Below, in pieces: positions 15,393 to 20,660 of a stretch of 20,660 nt of DNA. The notes under the pieces were generated by a model. It did no database searches, was not told the origin of the DNA, and saw only the letters and a list, made by a program, of their open reading frames with translations. A program made the translations under genes and the position numbers. Numbering within the stretch: position 1 is the stretch's first letter; the number at the start of each line of letters is the position of its first letter. This DNA comes from Atopobium sp. UBA6362 (GTDB lineage: Bacteria > Actinomycetota > Coriobacteriia > Coriobacteriales > Atopobiaceae): contig DJRK01000050.1 in the NCBI GenBank assembly GCA_002440065.1, forward strand, positions 1 to 20,660. Reading direction: 5' to 3'.

Positions 15393-16916
15393 CTACTCTT
15401 TGTCGCCCTTCTCGCCCTTGTTGTCGAAGCTCGCCATGCGCTCGGCGGCGTCGAACATGACGCCGACCTCGCCGACCTCCTCGTCGGAGCGGGTCACGGC
15501 GTCGAGCGTATCGACGTCGGAGGCGTTGGCGTCCACGACCGCGGCGGCCTCGACGCGCAGGTCGTTGGGGGCGTTGGTCTCGGAGGGCATGGGGACGTCC
15601 TCGGGGGGCAGGACGTGGTTCAGGATGATGGCCATGACGGCGCAGGGCGTGATGGCGGAGGTGGCGAAGATCGTGGAGATCCAGTCGGGCATGCCGGCGC
15701 CGGAGAGGCAGCCGGAGACCTGGGAGATGCCCAGGCCAAAGGCCACGGAGACGCCGAAGACCGTGCAGGAGCGCGGCGTCAGGCCGTCGCGGACGAGCAT
15801 GCGGATGCCGTTCAGGGTGATCGTGCCGAAGACCGAGATCGTGGCGCCGCCGATGACGGGCTGCGGGATCATGGTCAGGACGGACGCGAGCTTGGGGACG
15901 AAGCCGGCCACGGCGAAGATGAGGGCCGCGAAGGCGAAGACGAACTTGTTGACGACCTTGTTCGACACGATGATGCCGACGTTCTGGCCGAAGGCGGACG
16001 TGGGCATGCCGCCGAAGAAGGCCGAGACGATGGAGACGGTGCCCTGGGCCATGAGGGCGCCGGAGAGCTCCTTCTCCTCGGGGAGGCGGTCCATGGAGCC
16101 GAGCGTCGCCGCCGAGAGGTCACCGATGAGCTGGACGTTCGCCATGATGTAGACGACGGCGATCGTGAGGCACGCGGCGCCGTTGAACTCGATCTTGAAG
16201 GGCATGAACTGCGGGACCGAGAACCACGCGGCGTTGGCCACGCCGGAGGCGTCGACCATGCCGAACGGAATGGATATCAGGCAGCCGATGATCATGCCGA
16301 AGAAGATCGCGCCAAGCTTGATGACGCCCTTGCCGAAGTTGGACAGGCCGAAGACGATCGCGAAGGTCACGAGGCCCACGAACCAGCTCTGGAAGGAACC
16401 GAAGATCTCGGAGCCCACGCCGCCGGCCATGTACTTGATGGCCGTAGGGTACAGGGAGACGCCGATGGTGAAGATGACGGTGCCGGTGACCAGCGGCGGG
16501 AAGAGCTTTCGGACGTTCTTGAAGAAGATGCCGAACAGGATGGCGACCACGCCGCCCACGAGCTCGGCGCCCAGCAGCGTGCCGAAGCCGAAGTCATAGC
16601 CGATCGCCTGGAACGCGGGGAGGAAGGCGAAGGAGACGCCCGTGAGGATGGGCAGGTTGGAGCCGATGCGCCCGAACAGCGGGAACTGCTGCAGGAACGT
16701 GTCGAGGGCGGTCATGATGAGCGCCACCTGGATGATCGCGGTCTCCTGGGCCTCGGTGAAGTGGCAGGTGCTCGCGATCATCATCGCCGGGGCGATCGCG
16801 CCGGCGAAGCACGCGAGGACGTGCTGGAGCGAGCATGGAAGCAGGTCTTTGATCGGCGGGACGCCGTCGCGCTGGAAAAGCTTGGGCGATCCCACGGTCT
16901 CCTCGTTTTGAGCCAT
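15393..16916 (-). CDS. NCS2 (NAT) family purine nucleobase permease, xanthine/urate type
   Basis: This 507-residue inner-membrane symporter should import a purine base such as xanthine or urate. The first helix has the family SLQHVLA, and the signature helix reads FGQNVGIIVSNK (Gln311, Asn312, Gly314), resembling the bacterial xanthine permease group. The equivalent of XanQ Glu272 is Gln262 in VQLIGDLSA by my alignment. After the last helix (about residue 440) a 65-residue Asp/Glu-rich tail extends into the cytoplasm. I chose the ATG at 16916 with AGAGAGAGGG upstream; 20 extra in-frame codons upstream are Arg-rich and unlike the family. It stands between the divergent regulator and the ssnA-ygfK-xdh genes, consistent with supplying their substrate. 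Confidence 0.93.
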   Translation of the reverse strand: MAQNEETVGSPKLFQRDGVPPIKDLLPCSLQHVLACFAGAIAPAMMIASTCHFTEAQETAIIQVALIMTALDTFLQQFPLFGRIGSNLPILTGVSFAFLPAFQAIGYDFGFGTLLGAELVGGVVAILFGIFFKNVRKLFPPLVTGTVIFTIGVSLYPTAIKYMAGGVGSEIFGSFQSWFVGLVTFAIVFGLSNFGKGVIKLGAIFFGMIIGCLISIPFGMVDASGVANAAWFSVPQFMPFKIEFNGAACLTIAVVYIMANVQLIGDLSAATLGSMDRLPEEKELSGALMAQGTVSIVSAFFGGMPTSAFGQNVGIIVSNKVVNKFVFAFAALIFAVAGFVPKLASVLTMIPQPVIGGATISVFGTITLNGIRMLVRDGLTPRSCTVFGVSVAFGLGISQVSGCLSGAGMPDWISTIFATSAITPCAVMAIILNHVLPPEDVPMPSETNAPNDLRVEAAAVVDANASDVDTLDAVTRSDEEVGEVGVMFDAAERMASFDNKGEKGDKE

Positions 16917-17385
16917 CGTTCGTATCCCTCTCTCTTTCCGTTGCAGGGCTCTTCTTCGCCCCAAGGCCCTAGGCACGGCGTCTGTGCGCGGCGCGGCGAT
17001 GCCCTAGGCCTCGAAAGAGTGTGACCGACTCCCCGACAAAAAAGAAGGGGCAACCTCTGAGCGTAATGGGCGTCTTACAAATAGTTTTTTGCCAAAACTA
17101 ATTGTTATATCTGCAGGTTTATGGCATTTCGCAGGCTTGAAAACGCCTGATGAAAAATCGGTAAACGGTAGGTTGCCGCGGTCGCGGGCCGCCAACGGCA
17201 CGCGTGGTTGGGCGAACGGACGATTTTGAGGCGTTAAATCATGCAAATTTTTTGGCTCGCACCTAACTAAGTGTCAGGTATTTCGGGTATCGTTTCTTTC
17301 GTTATTTCCCGACATGCGTCCTTCTTGGCCAATAAACACCAGGCCAATGGGGTCAAAGACACATACGACCACGGAGCCACCGACC
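16917..17385. other. 469-bp divergent control region between permease and regulator genes
   Basis: No gene is supported here. It contains the shared near-palindrome (17074-17106), a TATAAC hexamer overlapping its upstream edge on the minus strand (17104-17109), an inverted repeat CAGGC/GCCTG (17132-17149) and a 9-bp direct repeat GCCCTAGGC (16966-16974 and 17001-17009) in the permease leader. The centre is AT-rich compared with the genes. The regulator promoter is expected in 17230-17340 but no clear -35/-10 pair was found. Confidence 0.65.
17074..17106 (-). promoter_or_regulatory. Candidate purine operator, copy B, overlapping the permease promoter
   Basis: This is the second copy of the site at 7023-7055. 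It has stronger dyad symmetry: ACAAATAGTTTT (17077-17088) and AAAACTAATTGT (17094-17105) pair with one mismatch over 12 bp and a 5-nt centre. On the minus strand a TATAAC -10-like hexamer overlaps its upstream end, so a bound protein would sit on the start point and could repress the permease. It may also affect the divergent regulator gene. Confidence 0.62.
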
Positions 17386-18042
17386 ATGCAAGAATCCCAG
17401 CTCGATTTCTACAAGCGCCTCGGCCACGCCATCGCCCTTCAGTTTGGGGCTGGGTGCGAGGTCGTCGTCCACGACCTTCAGGCAAAGGACCCCGACCACT
17501 CCATCGTCTGGATCGAGAACGGCCACGTGACGGGCCGCAAGCTGGGCGACGGCCCCTCGCACGTCGTGCTCGAGACGCTCCACGCGAACAAGGACACCGT
17601 GCTCGAGGACCGGCTCTCCTACCTCACCAAGACCGCGAGCGGCAAGGTCCTGAAGTCGTCCACCGTCTTCATCCGCGACGAAGAGGGCCAGATCGTGGGC
17701 ATCTTCGCCATCAACTTCGATATCACGATGCTGCGCGCCGCTCAGGGCACCATCCAGTGGCTCTGCGGCGTCGAGCCCACCTCCCCCAAGGAGCCCGAGC
17801 CCATCGTGCGCAACGTCGCCGACCTCTTGGACGACCTGCTCGAGCAGAGCGTGGAGCTCGTGGGGACGCCCGTCGCGCTCATGTCCAAGGACGACAAGGT
17901 CAGGGCCATCCGCTACCTGAACGACACCGGGGCGTTCCTCATCACGAAGTCGGGCCCCAAGGTGTGCAAGTACTTCGGCATCTCCAAGTACACGCTCTAC
18001 AGCTACCTCGACGAGGCGAAGAACAGCGAGGCGCAGGAGTAG
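17386..18042 (+). CDS. YheO/DauR-type transcriptional regulator (PAS-like plus helix-turn-helix)
   Basis: This 218-residue cytoplasmic DNA-binding protein is the only plus-strand gene. Residues about 7-120 form the PAS_6/YheO-like sensor (CEVVVHDLQ, DHSIVWIENGHVTGRKLGDGPS, GKVLKSSTVFIRDEEGQIVGIFAINFD). Residues about 160-212 form the HTH_22-type domain (DKVRAIRYLNDTGAFLI, VCKYFGISKYTLYSYLDEA). The ATG at 17386 has GGAG nine bases upstream; 24 further codons upstream are not family-like. It is divergent from the purine permease, and a shared palindrome occurs before the permease and the ABC operon, so a purine-responsive local regulator is the best guess. The ligand and the sign of control are not visible. 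Confidence 0.9.
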   Translation: MQESQLDFYKRLGHAIALQFGAGCEVVVHDLQAKDPDHSIVWIENGHVTGRKLGDGPSHVVLETLHANKDTVLEDRLSYLTKTASGKVLKSSTVFIRDEEGQIVGIFAINFDITMLRAAQGTIQWLCGVEPTSPKEPEPIVRNVADLLDDLLEQSVELVGTPVALMSKDDKVRAIRYLNDTGAFLITKSGPKVCKYFGISKYTLYSYLDEAKNSEAQE

Positions 18043-18065
18043 GTCGGGCCTCTCGCCCGCCAAGA

Positions 18066-18109
18066 GCAATTTGGGGACGGACCCCAAATTGCATCCGTCC
18101 CCAAGTTGC
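18066..18109. repeat. REP-like palindromic element, also a likely bidirectional transcription barrier
   Basis: The palindrome GCAATTTGGGG/CCCCAAATTGC (18066-18092, 5-nt loop ACGGA) is perfect over 11 bp. An inverted, slightly altered copy of the unit (GCAACTTGGGGACGG on the minus strand, 18095-18109) follows at once. It lies between convergent genes and probably ends transcription from both sides. The arrangement recalls REP/REPIN-type dispersed repeats. Confidence 0.65.
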
Positions 18110-18130
18110 CGGGGTCGAGGCCCTTCTCGG

Positions 18131-19294
18131 CTACTTGATCACGCGGACGCGGTAGACGGCGGGAATCGCCTTGAGGGCGTCGACCGTCTTGTCGTCGAGG
18201 TGCTCGTCGGTGTCGAACATGGTGTAGGCGTTCTCGCCGGAGGACTCGTTCACCATGCGCTGGACGTTGGCGTTGTCGTGCGCGAGGATGGCGGTGATCT
18301 GGCCGATCATGTTCGGCACGTTCGCGTGGAGGCACGCGACGCGGCTCGCCGCGCGGGCCTTGCCCATGCTGCAGCTGGGGTAGTTCACGGAGTTCGCGAT
18401 GTTGCCGTTCTCGAGGTAGTCCTTGAGCTCGGAGATGGCCATGTCGGCACAGTTGGCCTCGGCCTCGCCCGTGCCGGCGCCCGAGTGGGTCGTGATGAAG
18501 GTGTTGGGCATCTTGACGGTCTTGGGCGTGGCGAAGTCGCAGCTGAACCAGCTGAGGCGGCCACCGCGCAGGGCGGCGTCCACGGCGTCCTCGTCGATGA
18601 TGGTCTCGCGGGCGTAGTTGATGAGCACGGCGCCGGGCTTGAGAAGACCAAGCTGGTCCGCGCCGATCATGCCCACGGTGTCGGACTTGGACGGCACGTG
18701 AAGCGTGAGGTAGTCGCAGTTGCGGCACAGGTCCTCGAGCGTGCCCACGCGCTGGACGTCGCGGGAGAGGACCCAGGCGTGCTCGACCGAGATGAACGGG
18801 TCGTAGCCGTAGACGTCCATGCCCAGGTCGACGCAGGCGTTGGCGACCTTGGAGCCCACGTTGCCCAGGCCCACGACGCCGATGCGCTTGCCCTTGAGCT
18901 CGTGGCCGACGAAGGCCTTCTTGGCCTTCTCGGCGTCAACGAGGATGTTCGGGTCGTCGGCGTGGGCGCGGACCCAGTCCATGGACTGCACGACGCCGCG
19001 ACTCGAGAGGATGAGCATCGCGAGGACGATCTCCTTCACGGCGTTGGAGTTGGCGCCCGGGGAGTTGAAGACGACGACGCCCTTCTTGGCAAATTCCTCG
19101 ATGGGGATGTTGTTCACGCCGGCGCCGCAGCGGGCGATGGCGCGGATGGAGCCGGGAAGGTCGTAGCCGTGGAGGTCCGTTGAGCGCATGAGGATGGCGT
19201 CGGCCTCTGAGGTCTCGGACACGAAATCGTAGCCCTCGCCGAACTCTACCTGGCCGTCCTTGGTGATGTCGTCGATGATCTTGATGTGACGCAT
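18131..19294 (-). CDS. serA: D-3-phosphoglycerate dehydrogenase with C-terminal ACT domain
   Basis: This 387-residue cytoplasmic enzyme should oxidise 3-phosphoglycerate with NAD in the first step of serine synthesis. The Rossmann motif is GVVGLGNVGSKVA (about 139-151). The substrate-side GAGVNNIP motif is near 59-66, catalytic Arg229 lies in NYARE and His270 in TTHSGAG. An ACT domain fills about 315-387 (ANVPNMIGQITAILAHDNANV), suggesting serine control. The NCADMAISELKDYLENGNIANSVNYP block is typical of the short gut/clostridial SerA group. The usual catalytic Glu in the loop before the His is not evident. The ATG at 19294 has a strong AAGGAGGA. A different 2-hydroxyacid substrate is possible. 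Confidence 0.9.
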   Translation of the reverse strand: MRHIKIIDDITKDGQVEFGEGYDFVSETSEADAILMRSTDLHGYDLPGSIRAIARCGAGVNNIPIEEFAKKGVVVFNSPGANSNAVKEIVLAMLILSSRGVVQSMDWVRAHADDPNILVDAEKAKKAFVGHELKGKRIGVVGLGNVGSKVANACVDLGMDVYGYDPFISVEHAWVLSRDVQRVGTLEDLCRNCDYLTLHVPSKSDTVGMIGADQLGLLKPGAVLINYARETIIDEDAVDAALRGGRLSWFSCDFATPKTVKMPNTFITTHSGAGTGEAEANCADMAISELKDYLENGNIANSVNYPSCSMGKARAASRVACLHANVPNMIGQITAILAHDNANVQRMVNESSGENAYTMFDTDEHLDDKTVDALKAIPAVYRVRVIK

Positions 19295-19349
19295 GCGCTC
19301 CTCCTTTTGCGTAGGGTGGCTAAAGGATAGGGCGCGCGGGCATCGGCGC

Positions 19350-19419
19350 GCACCGGGAGGCCAAAAGCGGTGCCAAGCGTTAACACGCGCCGGGAGGGCG
19401 ACCTGCGGCGGCCGGCGCG
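19350..19419 (-). other. Tandem hairpins after the YitT-family gene
   Basis: Stems are CGCGCCGG/CCGGCGCG (19386-19419) and GCACCG/CGGTGC (19350-19373). They begin nine bases after the stop. There is no clear T-run, so termination is uncertain. A TATCCT hexamer at 19324-19329 lies between them and the serA start and could be a -10 box. Confidence 0.4.
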
Positions 19420-19428
19420 GGCAAGCGG

Positions 19429-20421
19429 CTAGTTCACGCCGCGGAAGCCGCGGCCGATGATCTCCGAGCTGCTCGTGATGGTGATGAAGGCGCCCTTGTC
19501 GATGCTGCGCACATAGAGCCTGAGCTCCATGGCCTCGCGGCGCGTGAGGACCGTCGTGATGATGACCACGCGGCGGCCGGAATAGGCGCCCCAGCCCGCG
19601 GTCACGGTCGCGGTGCGCCCGAGCTCGCGGACGATGAACTCCTCGACGTCGTGCGGGTACTTGCAGATGACCTTGCAGACCTTGCGCTGGCGGATGGACT
19701 CGATGGCAGAGTCGACCACGAAGGTCTTCGCCACGAGGCCGAGCACGCACCACAGGCCGGTCCGGGGACCGTAGATCACGGCAGCGGAGCACACGATGAG
19801 GATGTCAACGACGAAGAGCGCCTTGCCGATCTCGATATCGGTGCGCTTGCGCAGGATCATGGCGAGGATGTCGGTGCCGCCCGTCGAGGCCCCGATGTCA
19901 AAGACGAGGGCGCTGCCGAGGGCGGGGAGCAGCACCGCGAAGCAGACGTCGAGCGTGAGGTCTCCCGTGATGGATCCCTGGACCGGGAATATCCACTCGA
20001 AGAGCGAGACATAGGCGGATAGCGCGATCGAGGCGAACGAGCTCCAGATCATCGCCTTGCGGTCGAGGAAGATGAAGCCCAAGATCACGAGCGCGATGTT
20101 GAGGACCCACATAAAAGAAGAGACCGGCAGCTGCGGGAAGAGCGCGCCGAGGACGATCGCAACGCCCGTCGTGCCGCCAAAGGCCAGGTGGTTGGGGGTC
20201 TTGAAGAGCACCATGGCAACGGCGGTCAGAATGAGGCCCAGGTTCAGCATGCCAAAGAACGCGAGCTTGCCGTAGCCCTCCGTTCGCTGATCGGCCTTGG
20301 CGTCGGACCGAAGCGCCTCTTCCTCGGTCTGGTCCTCGCAGACGGGGCTCAGCGGGTCCCCCTCGTAGGCCACCCGATAGCTGTCCACGCCCACCTGCTG
20401 CTCTTCGACGGCAACGCCCAT
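19429..20421 (-). CDS. YitT-family integral membrane protein (DUF161 plus DUF2179)
   Basis: This 330-residue membrane protein has unknown function. About 55 N-terminal residues are acidic and polar. Five or six hydrophobic helices follow (from FFGMLNLGLILTAVAMVLF to ALFVVDILIVCSAAVIYG), with the family-typical GGTTGVAIVLG and DIGASTGGTDILAMILRK. The last about 85 residues form a soluble DUF2179 domain (CKVICKYPHDVEEFI, GRRVVIITTVLTRREAMEL). I chose the ATG at 20421 with AAGGGTGGA six bases upstream over a TTG eight codons earlier. It shows no clear link to the purine genes. Confidence 0.9.
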   Translation of the reverse strand: MGVAVEEQQVGVDSYRVAYEGDPLSPVCEDQTEEEALRSDAKADQRTEGYGKLAFFGMLNLGLILTAVAMVLFKTPNHLAFGGTTGVAIVLGALFPQLPVSSFMWVLNIALVILGFIFLDRKAMIWSSFASIALSAYVSLFEWIFPVQGSITGDLTLDVCFAVLLPALGSALVFDIGASTGGTDILAMILRKRTDIEIGKALFVVDILIVCSAAVIYGPRTGLWCVLGLVAKTFVVDSAIESIRQRKVCKVICKYPHDVEEFIVRELGRTATVTAGWGAYSGRRVVIITTVLTRREAMELRLYVRSIDKGAFITITSSSEIIGRGFRGVN

Positions 20422-20479
20422 GCGCAGTCCACCCTTCCGATCCAAATCGCCCTTGGTTCCCTGCGGTCACGGGGTCGCT

Positions 20480-20488
20480 AGTTTAGCA
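20480..20488 (-). promoter_or_regulatory. Possible extended -10 promoter of the YitT-family gene
   Basis: On the minus strand TGCTAAACT resembles an extended -10 element, about 59 bp before the ATG. No good -35 was found. The call is weak. Confidence 0.25.
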
Positions 20489-20528
20489 GGGTCGATGCTC
20501 AGGATGGCCCCGAAAGAGCGAATTTCGC

Positions 20529-20652
20529 ACATCTCTGTGACTCGGAGACCACCGAGCAAGTAGGGAGGCTTGAGCGATTTACAAAAGCCCAGGTAGACGG
20601 GGTGGCCTGGAGACCGTCTACTTGAGTAACCCAGAATGAGTCACAGAGATGT
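20529..20652. repeat. MITE-like or structured element bounded by a perfect 15-bp inverted repeat
   Basis: ACATCTCTGTGACTC (20529-20543) is the exact reverse complement of 20638-20652. Inside, CAAGTAG (20557-20563) pairs with CTACTTG (20618-20624) at symmetric distance (13 nt from each outer arm), and GTAGACGG (20593-20600) can pair with CCGTCTAC (20614-20621). No open frame or tRNA was found. The flanks show no obvious target duplication. It could be a small non-autonomous mobile element or a structured RNA. Confidence 0.6.
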
Positions 20653-20660
20653 TCCGATTT

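Noticed and set aside
16966..17009. Direct repeat GCCCTAGGC in the permease leader as an operator or recombination site
   Set aside because: The copies are short and GC-rich, and a related CCTAGG occurs in the other leader (6909-6914); too little to assign a function.
18131..19792. Extended start giving a 553-residue SerA
   Set aside because: The extra 166 residues are Arg/His-rich out-of-frame antisense-like sequence overlapping the YitT gene; a strong ribosome-binding site precedes the ATG at 19294.
20446..20660. tRNA gene in the right-edge structured region
   Set aside because: There is no T-loop GTTCRA, no acceptor stem with a plausible anticodon arm, and the stem lengths do not fit a cloverleaf.

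Overview
The window reads as a GC-rich, anaerobic actinobacterium, most likely a gut-type Coriobacteriia (Olsenella/Collinsella-like). This is an inference from strong GC bias in third codon positions, Shine-Dalgarno starts including GTG, twin-arginine-type lipoprotein signals, and a set of oxygen-sensitive iron-sulfur and molybdenum enzymes. No rRNA, tRNA, CRISPR array, transposase or phage gene was seen. Almost everything is on the minus strand; only one regulator gene is on the plus strand.

Layout, right to left along minus-strand transcription: a YitT-family membrane protein (20421-19429); a SerA-type phosphoglycerate dehydrogenase (19294-18131); then, on the plus strand, a YheO-type PAS/HTH regulator (17386-18042), separated from serA by a REP-like palindrome. 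A 469-bp divergent control region separates the regulator from an NCS2 nucleobase permease (16916-15393). This is followed by ssnA (15207-13852), ygfK (13703-10701), an RnfB-like four-cluster ferredoxin (10577-10089) and a two-domain (2Fe-2S plus Mo) xanthine dehydrogenase-like enzyme (10075-7298), closed by a strong terminator at 7220-7266. A second unit follows after a 466-bp gap: a BMP-family nucleoside-type ABC transporter (ATPase 6831-5320, permeases 5305-4196 and 4196-3264) and three tandem paralogous binding lipoproteins, the last cut by the window edge.

Together these look like a purine salvage/catabolism island. Nucleosides enter through the ABC system and free bases (xanthine/urate type) through the permease. 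SsnA (amidohydrolase), the Mo-hydroxylase, the RnfB-like ferredoxin and the YgfK flavoprotein form the module that comparative genomics ties to the selenium-dependent molybdenum hydroxylase system and to anaerobic purine breakdown. The downstream ring-opening genes (ygeX/ygeY/ygeW, hydA) and selenium-cofactor genes (yqeB, yqeC, selD) are not in this window.

The most interesting non-coding signal is a 33-nt AT-rich near-palindrome found upstream of both the nucleobase permease (17074-17106) and the ABC transporter operon (7023-7055), 26/33 identical. It is a candidate shared operator for the adjacent PAS/HTH regulator. Other points for follow-up: loss of conserved residues (Gln to Thr at the Mo site of the hydroxylase, Glu to Gln in the permease, a missing catalytic Glu in SerA), an RnfB C-terminal domain used as a stand-alone ferredoxin, a terminator/attenuator between two lipoprotein genes, and a MITE-like inverted-repeat element at the right edge.
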